Below are positions 55,395-64,000 of a DNA stretch of 64,000 bases, in pieces. Each line of letters begins with the position of its first letter. Within the stretch, counting starts at the first letter, position 1. The stretch is taken from the NCBI GenBank assembly GCA_964438515.1, contig CAYTLK010000012.1, forward strand, positions 1-64,000, written 5' to 3'. The position numbers were made by a program, and so were the translations under genes. Below the pieces are notes generated by a model. That model saw only the letters and a program-made list of their open reading frames with translations, was not told the DNA's origin and made no database searches. This stretch comes from RGIG3701 sp964438515 (lineage in GTDB: Bacteria > Planctomycetota > Planctomycetia > Pirellulales > Thermoguttaceae).

Positions 55395-56399
55395 TCAGAT
55401 GGCGTTTCCGATTTTTCTGGCGCGTTTCGGATGATCGAGGTCGATTCCGAGCGAAATTCCGACCTGAATCAGAAGATTCCAGCCGGCCATGAGCTGCAGA
55501 CACGTGTCGAGCAGTCCCGCGGACGGGATTTGAATCGTCGGGAAAATGGTCGGTTTCGACGCAATCGCGATGATATTTACGCCGATTCGGTCAGCCAGAA
55601 GTTCCTTCATTTTCGTCCATTCGGATTCGTATGGTTCGATTACAATAATCGTCTCGCCGGCATTCATCACCTCTTCAATTCCATGGAGCATGTAAGTTCC
55701 TTCGAGATAGTCGCTTTTTTTGCGTGTGATTTCATTCGTTTTCAAACGCAATTCTTCTGCGACGCCGTTGTTTCGTCCTGCGAAATAAATAATGGGCGAT
55801 TTTGCGACTTTTTCGATGATTTCCGCATCATATTCCATCTCAAGGACCGTTTTTGCCGCATCGGCCGCCGCAGAAACATTGAAGTCCCAGTTGTAAAGGT
55901 TTTTCAGGATGGAAAGATACACAAGTCCGCTTTCCATAACGCTTTTTGTGGCCGCCACAGCATCTTCTTTTCCGCAGGACAGAACAATGCTTTCGTTGGA
56001 AGCTTCCTGAATGCGCGTTCCGGCGTTGGCCGTCATGGAAAAGCGCTTATTATGACCGTTGGCCGCCAGTTTGTTCAGAAGAAGTACGATTTCTTTCGTC
56101 ATTCCGCTGTTGGAAACTCCAAAAACGGCAAACTTTGAGAGGTCGTATTCCTGAGCCTGAATGCTTCCATCGGTAGCCATTGCAAGCGGCGCACCCATTT
56201 TCATTGCGGTGTACATCATATTTTTCGCAGGAAAAATACGGCTGGAACCTTCGCCCGTCATGAACAGACGTCCGCATTCCTGGATCTCTCGCGCCATTGT
56301 GCTCGTTTGCGTCCAGTCAAAATTTCGAAGAATCTCCGGAGTTTCAAGCATTTCTTTTACGAGTGCAAAGGAACTGTACTTGCTGTCGGTTAAATTCAC
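55395..56399 (-). CDS. SIS-domain sugar isomerase-like protein
   Basis: The 334-residue protein has two tandem sugar isomerase (SIS) domains. The first is marked by FMTGEGSSRIFPAK and FGVSNSGMTKE, the second by PIIYFAGRNNGVAEE and LKTNEITRK. It resembles the isomerase half of GlmS and deglycase-type proteins of the FrlB/AgaS group, without the glutaminase domain. The substrate should be an amino sugar or fructosamine phosphate. A GTG at 56399 with GAGGG 7 nt upstream is taken as start. The frame runs on to 56486, but the extra 29 residues do not look like the family. Confidence 0.8.
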   Translation of the reverse strand: MNLTDSKYSSFALVKEMLETPEILRNFDWTQTSTMAREIQECGRLFMTGEGSSRIFPAKNMMYTAMKMGAPLAMATDGSIQAQEYDLSKFAVFGVSNSGMTKEIVLLLNKLAANGHNKRFSMTANAGTRIQEASNESIVLSCGKEDAVAATKSVMESGLVYLSILKNLYNWDFNVSAAADAAKTVLEMEYDAEIIEKVAKSPIIYFAGRNNGVAEELRLKTNEITRKKSDYLEGTYMLHGIEEVMNAGETIIVIEPYESEWTKMKELLADRIGVNIIAIASKPTIFPTIQIPSAGLLDTCLQLMAGWNLLIQVGISLGIDLDHPKRARKIGNAI

Positions 56400-56566
56400 G
56401 TCATTACCCTCACTTATTTTCTGGTACCGGGTGGTAAAAATTGAAAAAGATGTTATAATATCCTGCAAAGGCACACCCTTTTGCAAAGAATTCCTCTATT
56501 GTAACTCAAATCGCGCAAAAGTACAAGGGGTGGGGGCGTTTTCATTCAAATTTTCCATTTTTTCAT

Positions 56567-56578
56567 TATAAAAATTCG
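56567..56578 (+). promoter_or_regulatory. -10 box placed for a leaderless mRNA
   Basis: TATAAA at 56567-56572 ends 6 nt before the ATG at 56579, and no ribosome binding site is present. The expected transcription start falls on or next to the A of the start codon. Confidence 0.4.
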
Positions 56579-57901
56579 ATGTTCCTGAAAAACGAAATTC
56601 AAAAACGGGTTCAGGTTGTGCTGAATCCTGAACTTTCCTCTGAAAAAAGAGTTTTTGCAGCATTGGAACTCCTTTGCGCGCCGCTCAGTTTCTGTGCGAT
56701 TTTCATTTTTCTCCCAACGCTTGCTGTAATGGATCAATGTTCCGTTTTTTCGCCGGGTGTTTCGCAGGGGTTAAATCAAATTTTGAGGGTCCTGCTTTCC
56801 GCCGCAGTTGGATATTTGACGAATTATATTGCGCTCGAAATGCTTTTTAAACCCTTTCGGCCGACGTGGCGGCACCCGCTCACCCTTTTGACGCTCGGTT
56901 ACTGGCGGCAGGGGCTGGTTCCGAAAAATAAAAACCGTCTCGGTGCGGAAATCGGTCAGCAAGTGGAAAAGAAGCTGCTGAATCCGGAAGAAATTTCCAA
57001 CGAATTGTGTGAAATGACCGTTGATTTTCTCCAAAATCCTGAAACTGTACGAAAAACACGCGAACAAATTCAGAAAATGTTTCAGGAACATCACGAAAGA
57101 ATCGCAGAATTCATGGTGCCGCAGCTCGAAGAATCTCTGCTGCAAAGTCTGAATCAGATTTTGACCCTGGAAAACATGAAATCTTTTTGGGCTGAAATCA
57201 TTGAACCGCGTCTGACGTCCAGCGAAACTCGGCAAAAAATCGCAGAAAAAGTGGCGGAAGGTTTGAAATCCAGAGCGCCGCAGTTCATGGAAACGTTGAA
57301 AGAAATGGTGCGCGAGTACGTTCATTCTTTTCTGAACAAAAATCCTCTCCTCGGAAGTTTCGGGCTGGCAAACGGACTGGCGGATGGTTTTGTTGCATTT
57401 GTGAATTGGAAAGATGTGGAGGAAAAAATCGAGAAAAAGCTCAGCGACCCGGAAACCATTGCGTCGTTGGGAAACGAATTGGCGGGCTTGGGGACGCTTT
57501 TTCAGTCGTGGATGGATTCGCCGGAATCGACGAACCAGTTTGAAGATTTTCGTACAGATATACAGGGAAAATTGCGCGAATTTTTAACGTCGTATTTGAA
57601 GACGGGACTTCCGCAGTGGCTCGAAAAAATGCAGGATTCTCCGCAAATTTGGGCGTGGGTGGAAACCGACGCGCTTCCGGGAGTGAAACAGTATATTGAA
57701 AGCTGGATTCAGACGAACGGGAAAGATTTAGTCATTGAAAAACTGCGGCTTTCCGAGCGAGTGCAGACGGCGGTGGAAAAACAGGATGTGGAAGAGTTTT
57801 ACAATATGATTAATTCCGTGGCGGCAGAACATTTTGGCGCAATTCAGGTGCTGGGATTTTTCATCGGCGGACTCGTGGGATTCGTGCAGCTCTGGCTGTA
57901 A
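56579..57901 (+). CDS. DUF445 family membrane protein
   Basis: The 440-residue protein has N-terminal membrane segments (about 42-62 and 75-95) and the DUF445 signature GYLTNYIALEMLFKP. A long helical, coiled-coil-like central region and a final hydrophobic segment (VLGFFIGGLVGFVQLWL) follow. Family members are membrane proteins of unknown function, sometimes linked to envelope stress. It is transcribed alone on plus between SIS and dapA, both minus. No Shine-Dalgarno sequence precedes the ATG. Confidence 0.88.
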   Translation: MFLKNEIQKRVQVVLNPELSSEKRVFAALELLCAPLSFCAIFIFLPTLAVMDQCSVFSPGVSQGLNQILRVLLSAAVGYLTNYIALEMLFKPFRPTWRHPLTLLTLGYWRQGLVPKNKNRLGAEIGQQVEKKLLNPEEISNELCEMTVDFLQNPETVRKTREQIQKMFQEHHERIAEFMVPQLEESLLQSLNQILTLENMKSFWAEIIEPRLTSSETRQKIAEKVAEGLKSRAPQFMETLKEMVREYVHSFLNKNPLLGSFGLANGLADGFVAFVNWKDVEEKIEKKLSDPETIASLGNELAGLGTLFQSWMDSPESTNQFEDFRTDIQGKLREFLTSYLKTGLPQWLEKMQDSPQIWAWVETDALPGVKQYIESWIQTNGKDLVIEKLRLSERVQTAVEKQDVEEFYNMINSVAAEHFGAIQVLGFFIGGLVGFVQLWL

Positions 57902-58036
57902 GATTTCCGTTCCGGCTGTAAGATTTTGCGTTCCTCCCCCAAGAAACGTGCGTACGCAGCACAAAACGCACTGCGTACATATAACGTAACAAATATCAAA
58001 ACTGTCCGTCGGGCGAGATGATTTTTTCACCGATTT

Positions 58037-58924
58037 TTACAGAAGACCGTACGTTTTCAGCGTGTTTATAAGTGACGCTTCCTGCTTTTCGTCCAGCGGA
58101 GTGAGCGGCAAACGCAGGTCGCCGGAATCCATCCCAAGAAGCTTCATCGCCGCTTTGACCGGAATCGGATTGGTCGCCAAACTCAGCATGTCGCGGCAAA
58201 GCTGGAACGTTTTGAAGTGCCACTTGCGTGCCGTTTCAAGGTCGCCGGAGAGCGCAGCGTTGCAAAGCGCAATCATGTCCTGCGGAACAATATTTCCGAC
58301 GACTGAAATGACGCCTTTTGCACCCACGGCCATGTGCGGCAGCGCCATGCTGTCGTCACCGCTCAGGACGGTCAAATCCGTTTGCGCCAGGACGCGCGAC
58401 GCTTGATCCATCGAGCCCGTTGCTTCCTTCACCATCTGAATATTGGGGATTTCCGCCATTCTCACAATCGTTTCCGGTTCAATATTTTTCCCGGAACGGC
58501 TCGGAATGTTGTAAACGCAGATCGGAATATTGACGGACTCCGCGACTGCTTTAAAATGCTGATAGAAACCTTCCTGCGTCGGCTTATTATAATACGGAGC
58601 CACAACCAGCGCGGCGTCCGCACCCGTACTTTCTGCCCATCGCGTGAGTCGAAGCGCTTCTTTCGTGCAGTTCGAACCGGTTCCCGGCATCACTTTGCAG
58701 CGGCCGGCGGCGGCACGAACGACGGTCGTAATGACCATTTCATGTTCTTCATGAGAAAGTGTCGGCGATTCACCTGTTGTTCCGACCGGCACCAAGCACG
58801 TCACTCCCGCGCGAATCAGGAACTCAGTATTGCGTTCCAGCGCTTCATAGTCCACTTTTTCGTTTTTGAACGGCGTCACCATGGCGATGGAAAGACCAGC
58901 GTATTCTTCTGCACGTGTTTTCAT
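58037..58924 (-). CDS. dapA: 4-hydroxy-tetrahydrodipicolinate synthase
   Basis: The enzyme condenses pyruvate with aspartate semialdehyde in lysine and diaminopimelate synthesis. The 295-residue barrel has the Schiff-base Lys166 (MVKEATGS), Tyr138 (VYNIPSRSG) and the GTTGESPT loop at 48-55. These are the counterparts of E. coli Lys161, Tyr133 and Thr44/45. It is monocistronic on minus. The N-acetylneuraminate lyase family is close, but the motif set is that of DapA. Confidence 0.95.
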   Translation of the reverse strand: MKTRAEEYAGLSIAMVTPFKNEKVDYEALERNTEFLIRAGVTCLVPVGTTGESPTLSHEEHEMVITTVVRAAAGRCKVMPGTGSNCTKEALRLTRWAESTGADAALVVAPYYNKPTQEGFYQHFKAVAESVNIPICVYNIPSRSGKNIEPETIVRMAEIPNIQMVKEATGSMDQASRVLAQTDLTVLSGDDSMALPHMAVGAKGVISVVGNIVPQDMIALCNAALSGDLETARKWHFKTFQLCRDMLSLATNPIPVKAAMKLLGMDSGDLRLPLTPLDEKQEASLINTLKTYGLL

Positions 58925-59200
58925 AATACTTCTTCCTGTTTAAAATCTTGTATGAAATTCGACTGATTTCTTATATGATTTCTATATGATTTATTTTTTG
59001 ATTTTTTCTGATAGGTGTATGCTTCTCATCCGGAAGAAGTAATGGAACATTCTTGGCGGAACTTGAAAAGATACGAATTTTTATTATACTACGTTTTCGG
59101 TGAAGATTCAAGGGGGGGGAAGCGTTTCCCCACGAAAAACTCCAAAATCGTCTGTTTTTGAGTTCCGCCTCGCGAAAATCGCAGTAAAAATCGGCGTCCT

Positions 59201-60742
59201 TCAGTTTTCAGGAGGAACCAGCGCCATTCCGACTCGTACTTTTTCGACCGGAAAAGACGTTTCCGGTTCAAATTCGAGGGAGGGAAGCGCAATTCGATTC
59301 GGAAATTCCGCGAGCCACTCCTCCAAAGGAGCCGAAGTTTCCGGCACGTAACTGAAATCCGTATTTGCAAAATGATTCTGCATTCGGAACTCTGTTTTTC
59401 CGGCTTTTTCCTGCCAGATCAGCACACCGCCGTGCTTGCGGAAATCGGCGTCATCGCTCCACAGCGGACTGTATTCGTCGGGGTGCGAACTGCCGTAAAA
59501 CACAAGCGCCATTGCGGGCCAATCGTCGCCGCGAACGTATTTTAAAGGTGTGGAATAGTGTTCATTCCAGATTCTTGTAACTTCTGCCGCAATCTTTTGG
59601 GCGGGATAGTGCATGCGTGCCGACCGATTTTGAATGAGCGGCGAGTAATGAACCATTCCGACCGCCAAAGACGCAAACAAAATCATGATTCCGGCCGTCA
59701 CCGTGAGCGAGCGCCGCACGGCTTCCGGCGTTTCACGAAGATTTTGGGCGGTATAAAGGATGAAAATCGGAAGAAGAATCCAGATTTGACAGCCGAGCGC
59801 CCCGCGAATTTTGTGGCCGTTTCCGGCTGAAATGAGGAGCGTCAGGAGAAAGGGAAAAAGAATAAAAAACGTCAAAAAACGGTCTTTCGTGCTTTTCCCC
59901 CAAAGATGCGGGACGTTCCACTTCCACCCAATCCCCGTGAGAGGAAGAAGCGCAATCAAAATCGGAAAAAAAAGAAGAATCTGCGACCCTGCAAAACGAA
60001 TCGGCCAGCAAAAATGGCCGCGAAACGAAACGCAGCCGGTCAGTCCGTTCTGTGCGTATGAAATGAGTGCGAAATCGTGCCGAAAGAGCCACACAAGCAG
60101 CGGAATAAAAAGCAGGAAACAGACGCCCGTCGTCACATAAGGACCCGGCGAGCGCCAATATTTCCGAGCGTTCGAATCGACGAGCATAAACGCAACGATT
60201 CCCAAAACGAGCAGAAAAGTCGCAAAATTCCCGTAGATTCCCGCCGCAAGCGCCGCGCCTGTTCCGATCCAGTACCGCAGTTTGTTGTACTGAAAAGCAC
60301 AATACAGCCAGTAAATCGCGAGCGCTTCAAAGGCGCGCATAAACGTACGATTATTGTACAGCGTACTTTCGTAATTGAAATAGATGTACGTCAGAAGCGA
60401 CAGCGCCGCCGCAAGCGCCAAAGGAGGCGTCAAATATTCCCGTGCGAGTTTCCAGACGCACCAAACCGTAAGAATGACGGCCAGCTGCGACGCCAAATAG
60501 GGTGTAAATTCCGCTCTGCCGGTGAAATTCGAGAGGATTTCCACGATCCACCCCTGCATGGCGGGATGTTTGTACGATGCAAGGAGCCAGTGCTTTCCAA
60601 CCATCATCATTTCTGCCGTATCGGGCCGATAAAAAGCAAAAATCAGAGGCGGCATAAACGTCCAAAAAACAGCACTTGAAAGTACGAAAATCCAAAAAAT
60701 GCGTACGGTTTTGTCGGACAGACGATCGGTTACGAAATCCAT
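59201..60742 (-). CDS. GT39-type membrane glycosyltransferase
   Basis: The 513-residue protein has about ten to twelve membrane helices and an N-terminal loop typical of the ArnT/PMT (GT39, GT-C) group: FYRPDTAEMMMVGKHWLLAS with the acidic residue after the first helix and HPAMQGWIVE. Such enzymes move a sugar from a polyprenyl-phosphate donor to lipid A, protein or other acceptors on the outer side of the membrane. The last 130 residues form a periplasmic domain. Donor and acceptor cannot be told. It is followed on minus by 277 nt before dapA. Confidence 0.85.
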   Translation of the reverse strand: MDFVTDRLSDKTVRIFWIFVLSSAVFWTFMPPLIFAFYRPDTAEMMMVGKHWLLASYKHPAMQGWIVEILSNFTGRAEFTPYLASQLAVILTVWCVWKLAREYLTPPLALAAALSLLTYIYFNYESTLYNNRTFMRAFEALAIYWLYCAFQYNKLRYWIGTGAALAAGIYGNFATFLLVLGIVAFMLVDSNARKYWRSPGPYVTTGVCFLLFIPLLVWLFRHDFALISYAQNGLTGCVSFRGHFCWPIRFAGSQILLFFPILIALLPLTGIGWKWNVPHLWGKSTKDRFLTFFILFPFLLTLLISAGNGHKIRGALGCQIWILLPIFILYTAQNLRETPEAVRRSLTVTAGIMILFASLAVGMVHYSPLIQNRSARMHYPAQKIAAEVTRIWNEHYSTPLKYVRGDDWPAMALVFYGSSHPDEYSPLWSDDADFRKHGGVLIWQEKAGKTEFRMQNHFANTDFSYVPETSAPLEEWLAEFPNRIALPSLEFEPETSFPVEKVRVGMALVPPEN

Positions 60743-60837
60743 AAAAACATCCCGCTGAAAAACGTTCTTTTACAGGAACAAAAGATCCAAAATTCAGTGG
60801 GATTGTAGGTTTTTTTACGGTTTTTGTCAAGCGGAGT

Positions 60838-62826
60838 TTAATCTTTCGACGTTTTTTCTCCGTATTTCAGTTCGGATTTTTGAAGTCGTTCACGCCAGCG
60901 GTCCAAAACAGGCTCAATATCTTTCAGCTCGGCGAGTTTCGACGAAAGAACGGTTAAAATCTGCGAAAGCTGCGGTTGAATTTCGTCTTGAAAACGACGC
61001 TGTGCCGCCTCAAATCCCTGCGTTTTTTCGAGGGTTTCGAGGTCTGCTTCGAATTTTTCGTACGAATATTCCGGATATTCCAGCGCTGCTTGAAGACGTG
61101 CGAAACGCAGGGTCGTCTGCATGGGTTCCAAGTACGCATCGTGAAGCCGTTCGGAAGTGAGCGCCGTTTCTTTCGGAGCGTCGGCCGCAAGTCGCTGCGC
61201 AAGCGCGTCGAGCCGATCGAGAATTTGCAGCGCCCGTTCCCGATTTTCAGGAGTTTTAAGACGCACAAGCGAGTTATTCGGTGCGCGAAATCTCCAATTT
61301 TCCGGCATCCAGTACAGCGTTTTCAGTTCCGCGTACAATTCGTCGAACTCCCGAATGACCGCAATCTGACCGGGTCCCCAAACGAAGTCGTAAATCGAGT
61401 CTCTCAGCGTCGGCCAGTCGCACGTTTCCGGCGCCCACGCCCAATTTCCGAACATTACGAGCGCGTATTCCGACGGCCAGCCGCCGCACAGCGCCCACAA
61501 ATTCACCTGATTGGTATATTTTGCCGCGTCGCGGATGCGGTCGAACTCCGGCGCGCCCCAACCGGGTGTGATGGGTAAAAGATTCATGTAGCCGGGCCGT
61601 CCGTCTTTGCGCTGCGTCGTCAAAATGGAGGAAGAGTGAATGAAACCCGCTTTCGGGTCGGGGTACGAGGTTTCGCAGTAGTTGAACCACCAGCACGGTT
61701 TGTTCTTCAGCCCGATTTCCTGACAGAGTGCAAGGTCTGCAGCAGAGGGAACGCGGGTAAAAATCCAGTATCCGTCGTTGAAACCGTCAATTTGAGCCAT
61801 CGCGCGGTTCAAAGGCCGATCGATGGTTGTATATTCTGCCCCTCCCGGCGTAAAAACCATCTCGTGACCGGAAATATTGCGTGATTTCATGTAATCTGCG
61901 ACGAACTGTGCGAGTTTTACCGGGTCTTTTCCGCCTCCAGTGTCGTCCATCGAAACCCAAATTCCGTCGCAGCCCAGCGTTCGAAGTTCGTCGAACGTCG
62001 CGGCGAGCGCTGTGTATTGTTCCTCCGCAATCTGACACGAAACGGTTCCGTACACGAACATTCCGCGCCGTTTGAACTCCTGAAAAAGCCGGTTGAAAAC
62101 CTCCCGATCAATCGGTTTGCCGGGCGCGCACCCCATGGATGCTTTTCGGGCGGGCATCGTCAGAGTTTCCGGAACGTTCGGAGCGTCGCGAAAGTCGCTG
62201 AAATTCAGTCGTGCGTGCATGTACGCGTCCAGCTGACCGGCTTCCAAATGATGTGCCGCCACGGAATGGGGCCGGCCTCTCCACGGGATGCTCGGCCAGT
62301 CGCGTACAGTGGCGCAAAGGAGTTCGACGTTTTCGGAAGAATCCGATTTTTTCAGAAGATTAAAAAGTGCTTCGACACCGAAAATGACGCCGCTTAAATC
62401 GGCTCCGGAGACGCAGATTTCCTGACGATTTTCGTTCTCAGTTCCTTTTTTTTGAAATGTGATTTCGAATCCGTTGAACGGCAGCGTTTTTGTGTCGGAG
62501 CCGTCATTTTCGTTGATTTGAAGCCGAAAAATCTGAGTTACTTGGGCTGAGATTTCGTTTTCCGGAAGGATGGGAAGGGTTCGGTGAAATCGGTTCTGAA
62601 TGAGTGCCTGCAAGCGTTCCTGCGCGTACGGACACGCTGAATTTTCGAGAATTGCGGCATCTGTACCGTTTCCGAGAATCCAAATTTCCCCATTTTCCGC
62701 AAATTCTTTCGGCTGCGGTACGATGGGGCATTTTAGGGGTTGATTCTGTGCAAAAGCGGGAAGGGCGGAGAGGGATTGAATGAAAATTACCGTCAGTAAC
62801 AGCAAAACGTTTTGAAGGCGCGGCAT
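60838..62826 (-). CDS. Secreted GH84-like beta-N-acetylglucosaminidase-type protein
   Basis: The protein has 662 residues. The ATG at 62826 follows AGGAAAATC and opens a signal peptide (1-26, ending LPAFAQNQ); the longer open frame upstream is not family-like. Residues 30-165 form a GH20b/GH67-N-type domain (LKCPIVPQPKEF at the start, FGVEALFNLL at the end). The barrel contains RGRPHSVAAHH and the acidic pair Asp294-Asp295 in SMDDTGGG, which recalls the catalytic Asp pair of GH84. A helical C-terminal region of about 200 residues follows. It probably acts on N-acetyl-hexosamine glycans such as host glycoprotein or peptidoglycan. Confirmation of GH84 membership needs a profile search. Confidence 0.72.
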   Translation of the reverse strand: MPRLQNVLLLLTVIFIQSLSALPAFAQNQPLKCPIVPQPKEFAENGEIWILGNGTDAAILENSACPYAQERLQALIQNRFHRTLPILPENEISAQVTQIFRLQINENDGSDTKTLPFNGFEITFQKKGTENENRQEICVSGADLSGVIFGVEALFNLLKKSDSSENVELLCATVRDWPSIPWRGRPHSVAAHHLEAGQLDAYMHARLNFSDFRDAPNVPETLTMPARKASMGCAPGKPIDREVFNRLFQEFKRRGMFVYGTVSCQIAEEQYTALAATFDELRTLGCDGIWVSMDDTGGGKDPVKLAQFVADYMKSRNISGHEMVFTPGGAEYTTIDRPLNRAMAQIDGFNDGYWIFTRVPSAADLALCQEIGLKNKPCWWFNYCETSYPDPKAGFIHSSSILTTQRKDGRPGYMNLLPITPGWGAPEFDRIRDAAKYTNQVNLWALCGGWPSEYALVMFGNWAWAPETCDWPTLRDSIYDFVWGPGQIAVIREFDELYAELKTLYWMPENWRFRAPNNSLVRLKTPENRERALQILDRLDALAQRLAADAPKETALTSERLHDAYLEPMQTTLRFARLQAALEYPEYSYEKFEADLETLEKTQGFEAAQRRFQDEIQPQLSQILTVLSSKLAELKDIEPVLDRWRERLQKSELKYGEKTSKD

Positions 62827-63011
62827 GATTTTCCTTTCATAAGGGGGGCTTTTTTTGAGGACGTCCGAGCAGCAGCAAGAACGCGCTGCTGTTCCGTTAC
62901 ATACTATTTTAACGTCCTCATTTTCAAATACAAGGAGGAGTGCGCAGAATCTTTGCAGAGAGACTCCCTCAAGAAGAAAACAAGATGCGTGGAATGCATT
63001 TATTCCTGATT

Positions 63012-64000
63012 TTATCCTGCATTTTTGACTTTTTGAATTTGCTCCATCAGGCAAAAACACTCCTCCGAAGGCTCTGTCGGACAGGTACTTTGAAAGTTTT
63101 CGATGAGTTTTTTCTTGTCGGATTCTCGTCCTGTCGGCACTTTCTCCTTTTTATAACCATAAAAATCAAGGAGCATTTTTAACGATTTCGAGTACTTTTT
63201 CCATTTATCGGGTTCAAAAACATTTGTGCGAATGATAGAGTCTGCAATTATACGCTCTTCTTCATTTAGTGCATCGTATGCATCTCTCCAACGCTGAGTC
63301 AGCCCTTCCAAAACGGCGTCCCAACGCATAATAATAAATGCTTCCGGCATCTTCATCAGTTCGTAAAATTCATCCTCATTCCGACCAAATGCGGCAAAAA
63401 AGAACGTTCGTCCACGTCCAATTTTCCCTTTCGTCGAATTTAATACGGCTTGAACGGTCCGAATTTCCTTACGGCTCCAATGTTCGCCCAGATAATCCCG
63501 ATTCGAAAACCATTGCTTATCGAAAATCGGATGATATTTCATCGGAAAGGAATAAATACTGACTTTCAAAACATCACAAAGATCAATATTCAGCAGAAGA
63601 CGCCGATACAATTCCACAGGGGTATCCGTAAAATTGTACAAAATATAGTTCGACATCTGAGTAATTCCGAACGCTTGAGCATAGTATAAAGACTGAACGT
63701 ATTCCTTCCTCAACTTCCAGTGGTCGAACGCAATCCGCAGCGGACGAATCGCAATGGTACTTAACGTTTTCATGCGCTCTTCCGTTGCAAGACGCGAATC
63801 CATTCCTTGATTAAAATCCACGTATCTTTTCAGCGTTTTTTTTCTCAGAGATTTCGTGAAATCTTCCAGAAAAGTCTCACAAGCTTCCAAAACCCCTTGT
63901 TTCGTTGCCGTATAGTCGTGCCACAGTTTCTTTTTATCGAAAATCTCATGAATTTTTTCAATCTGCGTTTTTTCTTTCAGGGTTTTAAAATACGCATTGA
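63012..64000 (-). CDS. Radical-SAM-type protein, N-terminal part outside window
   Basis: The frame is open to the right edge, so at least 329 codons are present and the start is missing. The segment RYVDFNQGMDSRLATEERMK, followed by IRPLRIAFDHW, is the strand-loop-helix unit of the distal half of radical-SAM barrels (compare D-F-N-Q-G-L-D-A-R). The CxxxCxxC cluster motif should lie beyond the edge. The C-terminal 150 residues are charged and helical, with three cysteines near the end (CPTEPSEECFC). Function unknown. The in-frame TTG at 63890 is not a real start. Confidence 0.7.
   Translation of the reverse strand, partial: NAYFKTLKEKTQIEKIHEIFDKKKLWHDYTATKQGVLEACETFLEDFTKSLRKKTLKRYVDFNQGMDSRLATEERMKTLSTIAIRPLRIAFDHWKLRKEYVQSLYYAQAFGITQMSNYILYNFTDTPVELYRRLLLNIDLCDVLKVSIYSFPMKYHPIFDKQWFSNRDYLGEHWSRKEIRTVQAVLNSTKGKIGRGRTFFFAAFGRNEDEFYELMKMPEAFIIMRWDAVLEGLTQRWRDAYDALNEEERIIADSIIRTNVFEPDKWKKYSKSLKMLLDFYGYKKEKVPTGRESDKKKLIENFQSTCPTEPSEECFCLMEQIQKVKNAG

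Noticed and set aside
53947..60742. Genomic island or prophage
   Set aside because: No integrase, transposase or phage gene was found; gene content is housekeeping and envelope-related.
62827..63060. N-terminal extension of the GH84-like protein
   Set aside because: The 78 extra residues are Cys-rich and unlike the family, whereas the ATG at 62826 has a ribosome binding site and starts a proper signal peptide.

Overview
The window looks like a scaffold from a metagenome-assembled planctomycete, probably carbohydrate-degrading and perhaps host-associated. The pointers are many signal-peptide and lipoprotein genes of planctomycete type, a lone EF-G paralogue of the spirochaete/planctomycete group, a tig-clpP-clpP block, the hopanoid enzyme HpnE, DUF1080, TlpA-type thioredoxin modules and a sulfatase-fold relic. 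Two 100-N scaffold gaps are present. One is flanked by an identical 55-nt sequence, which is what a k=55 de Bruijn assembler leaves. No phage, IS transposase or CRISPR array was seen. This assignment is inferred from gene content only.

Left part (1-25720). Minus-strand housekeeping runs first: partial tRNA-Lys, ispH, an exported protein, hemA-ccsA, a membrane-anchored planctomycete protein and an EF-G paralogue. Next come a tiny repetitive lipoprotein, a GH50-like glycoside hydrolase and a small secreted protein on plus, then tRNA-Ser and hpnE on minus. Three secreted carbohydrate-type proteins follow (Tat protein, sugar-isomerase fold, GH99/WbsX-like), then plus-strand genes for a small membrane protein, DUF1080, an NRDE-family protein and a coiled-coil zinc-ribbon protein. 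This part ends with a DUF486 protein coupled to a solitary adenine methylase.

Centre (25721-37946). Almost everything here is one giant gene: a lipoprotein of at least 3,655 residues. It is built from about eight copies of a helical module A, five copies of a module B, acidic or Pro/Ala linkers and three C-terminal TlpA/ResA-like thioredoxin domains. The second assembly gap lies in one of its acidic linkers. A degenerate sulfatase-fold gene follows 7 nt behind it. I regard this locus as the most novel protein in the window.

Right part (37947-64000). This holds glgC, an SGNH hydrolase, two small membrane proteins, ilvN, clpP-clpP-tig, two identical tRNA-Gly genes, two lipoprotein or membrane-anchored unknowns and a GNAT acetyltransferase. 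Then come rimO, pcrA/uvrD, a nucleotidyltransferase-like gene that may start at AUU, a SIS-domain protein, DUF445, dapA, a GT39-type membrane glycosyltransferase, a GH84-like hydrolase and a radical-SAM gene cut by the right edge.

Non-coding structure is unusually rich. Repeat family A (about 105 nt, three copies) has a hairpin with compensatory changes; two copies lie behind consensus sigma-70 promoters and one of those also ends in a terminator, so it may encode a small RNA. Repeat family B (85 nt, two copies, 93% identical) can fold into an H-type pseudoknot whose stems are unchanged between copies. A 21-bp RNA helix that uses G-U pairs follows a small secreted-protein gene, and several intergenic spaces hold private short tandem repeats. 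Several otherwise conserved enzymes (RimO, PcrA, HpnE) carry low-complexity inserts.
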